Below are positions 34,441 through 45,834 of a stretch of DNA of 64,000 bases, piece by piece (positions within the stretch are counted from its first letter, which is position 1; each line of letters begins with the position of its first letter). The stretch is from Thysanoteuthis rhombus (lineage: Eukaryota > Mollusca > Cephalopoda > Oegopsida > Thysanoteuthidae), in the NCBI GenBank assembly GCA_963457665.1, contig OY735233.1, positions 29,569,176-29,633,175 on the forward strand, given 5' to 3'. Below the pieces are notes generated by a model. That model searched no databases. It saw only the letters and a list, made by a program, of their open reading frames with translations, and was not told where the DNA came from. The position numbers were made by a program, and so were the translations under genes.

Positions 34441-35999
34441 AGGTCCCCCCAGGTGGCTATCAAGGGAGCACCTGCCGGTTATGTCACACAAATCTTGGAT
34501 TTGTGCCACATTTCATTGCAGTAAATTGATTTGGTTGTACTGCCATGATTGTTTTTTGGTGTTTTGAGGTAGCACCGGATTTTGGTGGATTGGTTAAAAC
34601 TGATGTCATTCAGGAGTAACCTCAGAACTCCACTGGCTCTCAGTACCGAGGGTGAATTCTCACCAGAAGAAAGCATATAGGTGTGCACAGCATCAAAAAG
34701 TGTTGCAGAGTGTGCATCCTTCATCACCTACTTAAAACTTATAGCACTAAGCTTTGTCTCTTGGCTACTTAAGCACCACTAGTATGTTCATACCTCTCCC
34801 TTATTTCTTTCACATCTTGATTTTGTAAGAGTTCAACTTCTACTTGGATTTGGGACCGGTTACCAATTTCCCCTCCTTCCTGTAAGCTCGTTAGTAGCAC
34901 GTTGGATTATTGCTTGGATTTCGGTGTAGTTGGATCAGTTCTCAGGGCCATCAATTAAACGTGGTCCTTATAGCGTGTGAGGGAGAGTAATGATGTAGCT
35001 GGAGTTCGGAGTAGCGACGAGAATGGGTAGTTGTGGACGACAAAGGATTGATAGACAGGGCAGTGTAAACCTGTTATTAAGCTGAAAATGAAGATAGAAG
35101 ATAGCTTCTAAGCGAAAGGTACGAACTCTGTACCAAGTAGTAGTAGTAGCAGTAGTAATTGAAATGCTTTGAATCCATTAGTCTTGGAGAAGACTCAAGA
35201 ATAGTTATGGGAACCGGATATCAGAGGTATGCCTCACGGTCAAGTTGTGGGCGACGTATTTGTGATCACGTATGAGCAACTTGAGGGGGGGCATTCTTAG
35301 ACGCTGAAAAATGCACAACGGACAGACCATTCAAGACACAGAAAACACATGGGGTTTAGCCCATGTGCACTTCCTGTTATAAGAAGAATTAGAAGACACA
35401 TTATTGTGACTTTTGTGTTGGGAAGGCACGCCATTTCATTCATGGGAGATGGAGGTGAATACAAGTTTTGAGTTAGAGAAGACACGATCGAGTAGCTGAG
35501 CATATGAGAGAAGCCTCAACTTCTGTTAAATAAAATGGGCAATATCTAGAACAGTGATTAGTCATGGTGGGAAAATGATATAGTTTGGCTCGACCAGAAG
35601 GCCAGCAAAATGATACCGATCCTAGGAAGAAGGAAGAGGGAGAAAGTGTAACTGGCTAACAGAGCAGGTGCAAGTGAGCGAGTGAAAAAGTGCGTTCAGG
35701 GCTTCTTTTTTTAAGTGATATTTTGTATATTTAGGTAAATGTAGGGTTTCGTAGCTAAAGCTAATATCTATTTATTTTCGCTCTCAAATTTAACTAAGGA
35801 TCAAGGGACCACTACATGGGTCCATGAAAGTCACCAGTCGAGTCTTAACCAGATACCTAAGACTGGCAACCATGTTATGTAATTTATGACAGCTTAGAAA
35901 AACAGGCTTTTATTAATACAGGTACAAAACTTTCACAACCATGCATCTACACCAACATAAAATGATGAAATCTAGATGTTATACATTCATTCACTTTGA
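34441..35999. other. Unassigned, moderately GC-rich
   Basis: 34441-34760 may be the 5' untranslated part of the LINE. 34900-35700 is purine-rich and complex, with a ttgagggggggcatt run at 35280. No domain or terminal repeat could be supported. Confidence 0.35.
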
Positions 36000-36190
36000 C
36001 AAAAATTTCTAATGATGTTCGCAATTGGGGTTAGAATTCTTTTCTGTATTTCAAACATATTGGGCTCTCCTGGTATGTTGTGAACAAATTCACTGATTTT
36101 TAAGTAATCCCAAAGCTCCAACAACTGCAGATATTATTTGGGTGTGAATGGAGTGTTGGCCGCAGAGTAGTTTATCATGCCAGTGCTTAT
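36000..36190 (-). mobile_element. LINE C-terminal fragment
   Basis: Minus-strand frames give AVVGALGLLKN, then EFVHNIPGEPNMFEIQKRIL. This matches the end of animal LINE polyproteins of the VVGALG...K...IP....YEIQK type. Only the extreme C-terminus is left, in two frames. Confidence 0.6.
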
Positions 36191-36289
36191 GAAGTGTTTT
36201 TCCTTTCTATTGTTGTTAATACTAGTATCTTCAAACCAATACAATCTAGTGGAAATCATTGGAGTGAGTGAGTCATCGATTCAACTGCA

Positions 36290-36490
36290 ATATTCAAGAG
36301 GCTTTCTGCAGTGCTTTGGTCTATATTGCTTCATTCTTGTTCAGGATCTCCAACGCCTCCAACATCTTTGCAAATATCTTTGAAACTTTTCCAAGTGCCC
36401 AAATGACTCTGGGCACTATTTCCATTCTCTTGTTGTACAGTGGTTGTTTTTCTGTTCTTGTGCAATTTCCTGATATTTTGCATTAATTGC
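36290..36490 (-). mobile_element. LINE C-terminal fragment (RLE-type tail)
   Basis: Minus-strand frames give KYQEIAQEQK, then RMEIVPRVIWALGKVSKIFA, then KMLEALEI. This parallels KYQNLAKELKKVWSMKD and VIVRALETVPKTLEASLEKL in the 31-34-kb element. A frame change separates the two blocks. It lies 100 bp from the fragment at 36000-36190 on the same strand. Confidence 0.7.
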
Positions 36491-37654
36491 AAGTGTTCCA
36501 GTTATGCTGAATGCATTATTCAACCTAATATTTCATAATGTTTTAATTATCTAATGAGGCCTGGTTACTCATCCAGATTTGTACTCTCTTTCTGTTTCAC
36601 TTCGTGGTCCACGGAATCGAGCGAGCTTTTTATGAATCGTGCTGTACATTCCCAGTAGGCACCACAGAACAATCGAAGAATAATCCTTAGTGTATGCTCC
36701 ATTCTCTTCAGAGACAATGAGAAGCTGATAATTAAGAGAAATAACCCATATGAATTCACGACTCTATGTTTTATCGTCAGAGCTTTATTTCATTGTCTAT
36801 TCTCTTTCATTGGGGGGGGGGCTTTTTACTCACGATGTGAGGACCTACAGGGTCATAGACATTATGGGTAAGTTCTTCATCTTCAGATTCTTAATGTCTT
36901 TCTTATTTAGCGCATACTTTACGGCAACAGTTCTATGTACTATAAATACGTCTTTCTTTACAATTATTACCTTTGTGTTAGAAATACTGCTAGCCTCGTT
37001 TCCATTTTTCTTAGTGATCTATACGCGAATACGCAATTAAAAAGACATACAGAGAACACCTGTGCTCCATTAATTACAATCTGACTTTTCTATATCAAAA
37101 TCTAATTTTGTATTTGTCGATTTAGCAACGTGATTGTATAGATATGTGTGAGCGCGCCCACGCGCCTATCTGATTACAGGATCATTTATTTCTGAAGGAC
37201 TTGAGTGATCATGACTGCTCATGCATTTTCACTTAATTGATTGTGAATGGGATAGTAATCAGTCAGGATATCTTGGAGATAATATGAAAATGTTCAGGCG
37301 CAGGCATACTCAGACGCAACCACGCTCTGGCACACACGCATATACATGCAGTGTTATACACTCCCTTCTATATAAGCCAGACTTTTTCTCCGTTTATTCG
37401 TATGCAACAGGCAAAATAAGAATCAAATTCTGCCGACTGTCTTCATGTCACGATAATCTTGGCTTTTGCATTGCGTGATGCAGACCTTAAATTGATGAAT
37501 AATTGCGAGAATGGATGGTTAGGAAGAGATATATAGGTCACTGGGAAGTTAGTTGGATGCCATGGGTTTGCTTTCTATTCGTTGATAGAAAAGGAGTTGG
37601 AAACTCTACAGAAAACTGTAGATGTTTATCAAATTGTAAAATGAAATATCTTTT
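36491..37654. other. Unassigned AT-rich sequence
   Basis: The open frames (64-96 codons) are hydrophobic or chance-like. No repeat family recognised. Confidence 0.4.

Positions 37655-37728
<74 letters not shown>
37655..37728. repeat. (CT)n microsatellite
   Basis: About 37 CT units, uninterrupted. The frame through it is an artefact. Confidence 0.98.
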
Positions 37729-37730
<2 letters not shown>

Positions 37731-37734
37731 CAGA

Positions 37735-38010
37735 ACTTTGACGTTCATGGCTCTCCACAGTTTCCTTCTGTTGCTTTCAAAAATTCTTGTTCCTTCACGA
37801 TCCTTTTTTTTCTTCTTTCTGATTGTACTTCTGCCATCCATTCGGTTACTCGCTGCCTTCCTCATTTGTTACATTTTCTCTCCATGATATTTTTAATAAT
37901 CGGCAAGCTATACCCATCGGCGTTTGTGAACTCTTTCTATAAAGCCAACCTTTTGTCCAAAGGCATTGTCCGGATTACACCGATTTTTCCTGAATTTGGT
38001 TGGGGCCATT
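37735..38010 (-). mobile_element. LINE fragment, C-terminal region
   Basis: The minus strand gives LYRKSSQTPMGIACRLLKIS followed by WRENVTNEE. This matches the LINE phrase LYRR.L.ISW...VTNEEVL that precedes the last domain of several non-LTR families. The rest of the frame is Lys/Glu-rich and broken by the adjoining (CT)n. Low information, so the family is not assigned. Confidence 0.5.
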
Positions 38011-38844
38011 CGTCCCTCCTGGCCTGTGCGCCTATGCAAAATATTAATACCTAATTTCCATACCTACACATTAAGTGTCTCTGATTTCTGCTCAAATCTG
38101 CATTTTGAAAAGAAACGTTTATCAGCGTTAAATATTATTTCAGTGTAGTGTCATTGCTATCTTAGCTTTTATGTCTGAAAATAAAGCATTTAAATGGATA
38201 TTTTCTTTCTATCTAATCAATTCTGCCTGATTTTGAATGTTCTTGTTGGGAAGGAGGAAAGGAAAGGAAATGTTTTCATTATTAATCAAATGAGATTGTT
38301 TTACCTTCCTGTTTGATGAAATAGATGTGTGATGATGTGTGCATACAAACAGACATCACAGACACGAACACATACTCACACATGTATTAATGAATAAAGA
38401 CAATGTGAGTTATATATTCAATTGTATTTATTCAATCGAAAACTTGCTTTTTGTAAAATGCAAAATACACTCACACACTCTCACATACTCACACACTTTT
38501 TTGCATGCACAAATACTCATATCCATGTACTATATATATATACATATTTTAATCACACATACACATATTATTATTCAGAGCAGTGCAGTAAAAAGATTTA
38601 TGCATTGAGAAAGAATTTGACTGGATATCGTGTTGAGGTAAAAGGTGAAGGCAAAGCGTGACAGTTCTTAAGAGATAACCCCCAAATTCTGCTTTCATGC
38701 ACTAGTTTAGAGATTCTTGCGAGTCTCAAGTCTGGTCAAGACAAGGACTTCATACCTGCAAGTTTTTCTGACCATCCACATGATACCAGAGGGATACCTC
38801 CACTCTAATCATACATCTTACAGTGTACTCAATTAGCTGCTGGG
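38011..38844. other. Unassigned; degenerate (CACA/CTCA) stretches
   Basis: 38340-38570 is rich in cacac, cactc and atatac short repeats. Nothing coding was supported. Confidence 0.4.
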
Positions 38845-38965
38845 TGCATAGGGAAATTAGTCCCAACGAAGAGTTTTATTCACTTTTCTCATACCAGGAA
38901 TCGAACCCAGAAACTTCTGCATGTGAGGTAAACGTGCTATGCATTGCACTATTCGAGTGGACTTA
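38845..38965 (-). mobile_element. tRNA-derived SINE
   Basis: On the minus strand, tagtgcaatgcatagcacg (A-box side) is followed by gggttcgattcctgg (a strong B box). This is the polymerase III promoter pattern of a tRNA-derived SINE. The tRNA cloverleaf is not intact by eye. Confidence 0.65.
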
Positions 38966-38997
38966 TACGAGGAATCGACTAGAAATTGGAAAAATGT

Positions 38998-39258
38998 GGC
39001 GATTGATGACTAAGTTACCTCTCTCGCAATTAGCTGGGCACTGATCATTAAAAAAGTCTAAAATTTGAAAAAAAAACAAACAAAAAAACAAAAACGCACG
39101 TGTAAATGCTCTGGGGCACAAACAGAAGTTTCTGTCTTGATATAAGTAATAAATGTTCAAGTTTGGGGCATCCTGTATGCGTGACACATATATACATAAG
39201 CCAGCCAGACTAACTTGAAAACTTTAGAAGCCTATGTTTTGATTAACGGTTTCTGATA
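38998..39258 (-). repeat. Dispersed repeat family A, partial copy
   Basis: Contains gattgatgactaagttacc, ctgatcattaaaaaagtct, agccagccagactaacttga and aagcctatgttt. The right-end block is missing and the middle is shortened. Confidence 0.8.
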
Positions 39259-39276
39259 GATAGAAGGATAGAAGCA

Positions 39277-39323
39277 CACACACACACACAGACACACACA
39301 CACACACACACACACATACACAC

Positions 39324-39356
<33 letters not shown>

Positions 39357-39358
39357 TA
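39277..39358. repeat. (CA)n-(TA)n microsatellite
   Basis: About 40 bp CA followed by about 40 bp TA, next to the family A copy. Confidence 0.95.
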
Positions 39359-39660
39359 GCTTATCATCAAAACCAAGCCGAATATATTAGACAAAAAAGC
39401 TTTTGTCCACATTTTTATTGAAAGAAAAAGAAAAAAAAATGTAAAAATGAGAAATAAAGTAATTCACGCAAAATTGGGGTTTGGAAACTTTCCCACATTT
39501 GCGAGTCAGATTTCAATGTAGTCCAAGCATTTGATCAAATTATTGATTTCCTTTCCTCTGAAGTTCTAAGGTACCCAAAGATGAAGAAAAAAAAAGGAGA
39601 GAAAGATATTTACAAAAAAACAAAGGTTCAATGACAAGCGAATTGCCTTTGCCTACTTAC

Positions 39661-39740
39661 TGCAGTTCATGTTTTTTCTATCATTCATGTTGATATCCGT
39701 GTCTTCGATTCGGGTCCCATCTTTTCTCACACAAAAGCAA
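39661..39740 (-). CDS. Internal coding exon, second half of a Tg-1 domain
   Basis: 80 bp. The minus-strand acceptor is TGTTTTTCAG and the donor is A|GTAAGT, both strong. The exon begins with the third base of a split codon, then reads CFCVRKDGTRIEDTDINMND, then RKNMNC, plus one base. CFCV, DGT and I.DT followed by a closing Cys are the signature of the C-terminal half of a thyroglobulin type-1 domain. The one-base overhang joins to the two-base start of the exon at 10320 and makes a lysine codon, so domain one passes straight into domain two. The first half of this domain must be in an upstream exon (higher coordinates), which I could not locate with confidence. Confidence 0.8.
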
Positions 39741-39743
39741 CTG

Positions 39744-41078
39744 AAAAACATCACAGATAAAAAAGATATTTATTACTCTTTAAATGATTGCCAATTATCA
39801 AATTAATGTCATGCTCTGTTAATTTCAGAGTTTCACTAAGAGCATAGCCCTAAAATTACTTACCTTCTAGCTCCTGATTGGCCCCTTAATCAGGGATCTG
39901 TTAGTATTGTGATGAGAGACATTGTTTAGTTAGGTAGCAAGTTTCAGCAAATTCCCAAGTTAAATGCTTTCACTTCAACAGTTTGTATTGATACTTAGTT
40001 TTGGTGATTATCAGCATTACTTAAAATTGTAAAAGTCTTCTGATTGGACCAATCAATAAATATAACACTTTGATGACGACTCTACCTATTCGTTTTTTGA
40101 TAAGCTGTAGCAATTACCAGGAAACAAAAAGAACACTTTTAATTAACCAAAAGAGCAGATTCTTTAAAATGTCAGTTTAATTAACGTTTAACAAAAAGCA
40201 TGAATCACTTGTTATGAATTCGGTGTAATTTCAGCGGAGCTGAATATTACTTTCAAGTTTTAACATCCTAAGGCTGTCTGTATTCGTCTTAGGATATCAG
40301 CTGCAACGAGATGCCGGGTGAAATGTTAGAAAGACGTGATGATCATGATGTCAACTTCAATGGAGTTGATGGAGTTTGTGGAAGAAATCACTCTCTTGCA
40401 ATGGTGTACTGTTGATAGGACGCATAGGAATGGCGTTCCTTGTTTGTTTTTTTAGGAAGGGGGACTTACAGCATTTCATCGAACAAAGAAAGAACCGGCC
40501 ATTCGTTTTAGCAGGAATCGGTTGTAATGTTGGCTGGCCGATCGCAGTCTCCCTTACGAAGAATATTGACTCACCCAAACAATAAGTGCACAGCTTGAAA
40601 GTGACTCTCTCTTCTCATTGGTTGGCAGGGAAAATTGATTAGTATTGTGTCAGTTTGAGAAAAAGACACCAGAGGGAACACATCTGTCTCACCAGTCGCA
40701 GTATGGTAGTAGTAAAATATCTAGGAAGTTAGGGTCCATTTCTTTCAGCATCTTCACCCCAATGGAAGTAGTTTGTAGGTTACTGGCGTAACTACCTATA
40801 CGCAGGATCTTTGTTTAAAAAAATCTGATTCAGCAATATCTACTCCTATCTAAATGTGAACTCCTTATTTTTGCTTTTTCAAATCTTTGTCCGACTTTCG
40901 TTTCTGACTTTCGTTTTTGCATGTTATTTTCATTCTTAGTTCTTCAGGAGCTCGTCTTATGACTTTACAATGACGTTTCAGTAGACCAGCACGTGTGCCA
41001 AGATGCAAATAGCATCTCATCGAATTTTGAGCCACGATGAGGATACAATGTCCACGTGGATATACTACACATTCCCAA

Positions 41079-41082
<4 letters not shown>
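39744..41082. other. Unassigned; GC-richer island at 40230-40600
   Basis: 40357-40585 is open on both strands (73 and 69 codons) with more even composition than its surroundings. The minus frame ends FFLCSMKC before a GTAAGT, but its phase does not fit the Tg-1 exon at 39740. No family recognised. Two CCAAT-like motifs (minus strand, at about 39877 and 40613) are noted only. Confidence 0.35.

Positions 41083-41128
<46 letters not shown>
41083..41128. repeat. (TC)n-(TA)n microsatellite
   Basis: About 18 bp TC then about 28 bp TA. Confidence 0.95.
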
Positions 41129-41129
<1 letters not shown>

Positions 41130-41684
41130 CTAACATTCTCTATTTGAATAAAAAAATAAGCCAGTATATGTCAAACTACACATATCATATAGGTGCAAAA
41201 CGTCTCTAAAATTGGTCAAATTTTGAAAATATTCTCTGGCTTAAATCCCCTTCCTCGAGAGCGGGCAGCCTTGCTTTTCCTCTCTTCTTTTTCCAGCAGC
41301 TCTACACCATTGCTTTCTCGGTATGTTGCTTCTTGTAGAGATGCTCTTTTTATGTAAGCCATGAATTTCTCTCTGCTCCTCTGAGAGAGTTTAACCTAAC
41401 AGGAGAGATACTTGTTTTAGTTAAGGTCTTCTAATTTTGTATTAGATGTCTTGGCAAATAAAAACTATAGCATGCATATGGATTTATACTTTGGGTTATA
41501 TCCTTGAAGGAATTTGCTGTAATGGCTGTAATTTTTGTCATGATCATTTGACAAATACAACCATAATATCATTATCTTTTTAATTCTTTGTCAATTCAGC
41601 AATCAAATTGGAATTTTGATGAATATGAGTATGTTCCAGTGGAAGTGACTGGCTTGATTAGTCATTGATTTATTGATAAACTAA

Positions 41685-42124
41685 CAGGTCTTGTTAGTCA
41701 CTCAATACTAACCGTCATGTGACCAACGTCTTTCGGCAGCGTACCATGTTGGGGTGATCAATTACAGAATTGGAAAAATCGGTGATCAATGATTAAGTTA
41801 CTTCTCTCGCCTTTTGCTGGAAAGTGGTCGCTGAAATTGTCTAAATTTTCACGAAACAAGTATGAAAGCTATCGGATACAAACTAGGAGATCAATTTGGC
41901 ATAACCTTACATTATAAATTGAGCCTCCAATAAAACTTAAATAGGCTTTCACAAAATGAACGTTTTTGTCGACATGCTAAGGAGTATATGTTTAAATTTT
42001 GACCCCTTTACCCTCATTGATGAAGACTATAAACGTGATACATACATTGCCAGACAGACAGACAGACCAATGTAAAAACTGAAAAAAACCTATGTTGACA
42101 GTTTTGGTTGACAATTTCTGATAT
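41685..42124 (-). repeat. Dispersed repeat family A, full-length copy
   Basis: Right-end block ggtcttgttagtcactcaat at the start, then ttggggtgatcaattacaga, gagatcaatttggcataacc and cctatgttgacagttttggt, closing with gttgacaatttctgatat. This is the best example of the left terminus. A second partial right end (ttgattagtcattgattta) lies just upstream at about 41654. Confidence 0.85.
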
Positions 42125-42359
42125 GTAATTTGCTTCATGTAATTAGTTGCTGCCCTATGAGAAATCGTTCTAATGATGATTTCTGAAAATCTGTTGACTC
42201 ATTGATTGGTCGATTAAGGGATGCAAGTTGTGCTCTTGGCAAAAGTCATTTCTCAATTTTCATTTCTAATTAAGCTGTATCAACATATTATCATGATAAT
42301 GTAAAATAAAGGGAGATTACTGACTCTTCATCTAACAGATTTAAAGGAAAAGACTAAAT

Positions 42360-42592
42360 AGGTCTGGTTAGTCACTCAATAGAGACTATCATGTGACCAA
42401 CATCTTTTAACAGCATCTGTGTTGGGGCGATCAATTAAAAAAATTGGAAAGCGGATTGTTAATTAACAGGTAACTTCTCTTGCCTTTAGTTGGATGGTAA
42501 TTATAAAAAAATCTGAATTTTTTGAAAAAAAGTAAATTTCCAAATTTCCAGCCCTGTAGCCATTGGTGTGGTCCGTTTGATTAACGACCATG
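42360..42592 (-). repeat. Dispersed repeat family A, partial copy
   Basis: Starts aggtctggttagtcactcaa, continues caacatcttttaacagcatc and agccctgtagccattggtgt, then stops before the ctggctggct block. Confidence 0.85.
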
Positions 42593-42892
42593 AATACAGA
42601 ACGCTTTAGTAATATTTCAGTTTCTGGTTTATATAGAGGGAGAACGCATGCCTGAATTAAATGAATGTAAGTATTGTCCTAATATTTGTGCTAGCCCAAT
42701 AAGCCATAGTTATGGCCATTATTCAGATTTAGAAGCAAAATCTATGGATGTCATTTGTTTATCAATTTTTCCATTTTTCAATTCAGCATTATATTTGTGA
42801 AGGATGCAGATATAGTGCACAAAATTAATTGCAGAATAAAGTTTTTGGATTCTTGAAACCCTAAAATCAAGGAAACTTCTTTCTCTGGCAAT

Positions 42893-43652
42893 CCATTCTT
42901 CAACTTTTCTTCAAAATCAATCACAGGAACAGGCAGGCTTCAGAAGTGGCTGTCAACAACAGATCACCTACATACAATAAATCAACTAATCGAAAATATA
43001 TCAGAAAACAACAAATCACTCTGTTAGGCTTTTGTTGATTATGAAAAAGCATTTGATTCAGTAGAACACATAGCCATCTTCAACTCAATGTGAAAAAGTT
43101 TTCAAAATAGAAAGATGTACGAAATAAAGACAACAGTAATATTCAATAATAAAGTCCTCAAAAGACCATGAGAGCAAGGGTGAAGATTTAGAAGAGGTTA
43201 GGGAATCAATTTCCCTAAGTCAGGTAATTAAGTGAGAGAAAGACCATGAAAGCGAGATTAAATGACATATAACAATTTGTTGGAGAGCATTTGGTATAAA
43301 TAGAGACATGTTTAAAAACAAGTCACCAATATGTTTAAAGCATAAAGTATACAATGAATGTGTAGACTATAAGATTTAGATGTGAAATGTGGAAACTTCC
43401 AAAAGATGACTCAAAATCTTGTACATAGAAAGAGATCAAAGATCCGAAGTAGACCAGGGTGAAAAATATCATACAGATAATTAAGTGATGAAAATGGAAA
43501 AGGGCTGGACACTCAGCAACAAAAAAAAGGACAATTGATGGAGTAAATGGTTAACCAGTTGGTGCCCATGATATGGTAAATACAGTAGGAAAAATCCAGA
43601 TTCAAAATGGACGTTATGCGAGAAAGGTATGCTGGTAAGAGATGGTTGATGA

Positions 43653-43655
<3 letters not shown>
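42893..43655 (+). mobile_element. LINE fragment (RTE-like), RT core to 3' end
   Basis: Plus frames read STTDHLHTINQLIENIS, NKSLC.AFVDYEKAFDSVEH and IAIFNSM. This is the motif A region of an RTE-type reverse transcriptase (standard wording: TTDH..TINQLIE..., LAFVDYEKAFDSVE). Further on are CLKHKVYNECV and, after deletions, KMEKGWTLSNK and KIQIQN. The catalytic FADD region is deleted. An in-frame TAG interrupts the motif A block. The 3' end reads gatggttgatgatgat and passes into (AT)n at 43656. Confidence 0.8.

Positions 43656-43691
<36 letters not shown>
43656..43691. repeat. (AT)n microsatellite
   Basis: Fills the gap between the LINE 3' end and the next family A copy. Confidence 0.95.
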
Positions 43692-43923
43692 CAGGCAACT
43701 CAATAAAAACATCATGCAACCAATGTCTTTTGACAGCATGTTGTTGAGGGTGATCAATTAAAAAATTGGATTGGGAGTGATTGATGACTAAATCATTTCT
43801 CTTACCTTTTGTTGGATAGTAATCATTAAAAAAAGTTTAAATTTCCAGCCCTCTAGCTCCATTGGTGCAACTTGTAATCATGATGCATACATAATTATAT
43901 AGGCAACCATGAAAATGAAAGTT
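43692..43923 (-). repeat. Dispersed repeat family A, partial copy
   Basis: Contains aatgtcttttgacagcatg, gggtgatcaattaaaaaatt, ccagccctctagctccattg and ggcaaccatgaaaatgaaag. The extreme right end and part of the middle are missing. Confidence 0.85.
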
Positions 43924-45776
43924 CATCAGATGTAAATCCATTTTGCTTTCAATATTCAGAGGCAGACAAATTTCAACAGAGTCTGTTTAGGTTTCTACTT
44001 CTCTCGACTCATTATATCCAGATCCGTGATGGAACTAGGTATATAGTGAGGCTGGCTTTGGGGAAGTAGGTATACAAAAATGTCTCTATTAGAACACTAA
44101 TAATAATAACAATAGCTAACTATAAAACACTGAATATAGAAAATGAGAAATAGCTATTTGTCATTGCCTCACATACACCAACCCCAATTTCAATCGTTGA
44201 TTCATATTTTGTTTTCATTCAGAGAAGATAATAAACAGAAATTAATTCAATTTATGCAGATATTTTGTTCCAAGTTACATTTCTTCATTTTTGTAGACAT
44301 TTAAGCAACCTCATTCCTTCGACAGACTGAATGTGCTGGTTCACATGTTCATCAGTGTGTATGTATTTATATAAGCGTTTATATACACACACACACCTGG
44401 ACACATACTTGCAAAATAAATATATTTACAATCATTGTAATATTTGTGCATGCTGATATTTCCATATGTATTCACTAATTTAAAATGTGTTCAAAATTTT
44501 ATTTTTTCTTGTATCAGAACATATATAATATTGTAAATAGTTGTAAGTATACATGTATATATATATGTATATATGTATATATCATTACAATTTTATCAAC
44601 TCATTACAGGATATTACACTGTTTCACTTTCAAATGAGTGTCGATCTGTTCTTTTCTTTCTACTATTATAGCGATAATAGAATTGGCATTACATATGTCA
44701 TTTAAAATTCCAACAGCTTTTTTGAGCTGGGGAATTAAGTTAGAAAATAATAAGTTATTCCTACATGCTCAATTATCTCCCCTCTATAACAAAGGGAAGA
44801 GAGGGAAAACAATTCTTTCTTACCTGCCTAATTATTTTTAGTCTTTCTATATTTTAGTTTAAGAAGCAGTAAGCATGTCCTGCTTACTCCTGTTATAGTT
44901 GCTCTTGCTATTTTCAAATAATCATATTTTTCAGTGATCTATCTATATATACATATGTATATTTGTGTTATATGTTTCATTTTCTATTTCATTTCTTTAA
45001 TTTATGCCTTTTGTCTCTTCCATTTTTTTTATCTGTAATAAAGAGGACATTACTGTTACTTGGTTTTCTAAATTTATTGTTATGTTTCCTTCAAAAATTT
45101 CAAAACAAATTGGTAGGTATGTCTGCATTTTAATCCAATTTCTGATTTCAAATCTAATAATTTTAGTCTGTCTTTAAACCTTATCATATTGACTTTTCCC
45201 AAATAAAGGAAACATTTTGAATATAAACAATTGCATCAATTCATTAACTTTGATATACTCCATCTAATTGTTGGTGTTTTTTTTTTTTGAGGTTCCAGTA
45301 ATATTTTGAAAGTGATGTCTTATTTCTGTATTTTTCATTTGTGAATGATGATATATGATTTGGCAGTCTTGCCTTAGAATCAGTCTCAGAAATTCCAATA
45401 AAGTATTCAGATACCTTAGGATTTTCCAGTGTGGATATTCAGGCTTTGTAAACTATACCTGACTTTAAACATTTATTCTGCAATTTGCATTCCTCTGGTT
45501 TTCTACTAATACATGAAATATGTGAAAGTGTTATTTCTTTAATTTGTTTTTATTTTCATGTTTTGTTGTGTATTCCTAAATTTCTTCAAAGTTTTCATCC
45601 TCAATTTGAGTTAGTTTGTATATATGTATATTGAATGGAAAGTAATGGAAAGTTTAGCACCATAGTTATATTGTAAATAGAAATCCCTCATGGAGAAAAT
45701 CTTTTCCCAAAACTTATTATGTTTAAAAATGAGACACAGTGACTGACAAATCAGTTGTTATAGATAGATATTATTT

Positions 45777-45778
<2 letters not shown>
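43924..45778. other. AT-rich sequence, nothing recognised
   Basis: Short (AT) runs at about 44555-44580 and 44945-44965. The open frames (up to 67 codons) look accidental. Confidence 0.45.

Positions 45779-45833
<55 letters not shown>
45779..45833. repeat. (AT)n microsatellite
   Basis: About 55 bp of AT, directly at the 3' end of the minus-strand LINE that follows. Confidence 0.95.

Positions 45834-45834
<1 letters not shown>

Noticed and set aside
35270-35300. Polypurine-like run ttgagggggggcatt
   Set aside because: No terminal repeats or element genes could be tied to it.
37503-38054. 183-codon plus frame
   Set aside because: It runs through the (CT)n microsatellite and is antisense to a LINE fragment.
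39744-39890. Strong minus-strand donor AAG|GTAAGT at about 39863 as a possible upstream Tg-1 exon
   Set aside because: All three frames hit a stop within about ten codons upstream and none shows Tg-1 motifs; the intron would be only about 120 bp.
40357-40585. Open frames on both strands in a GC-richer patch; the minus frame ends FFLCSMKC before GTAAGT
   Set aside because: The exon would end in phase 1, which does not join the Tg-1 exon at 39740, and no family is recognised.
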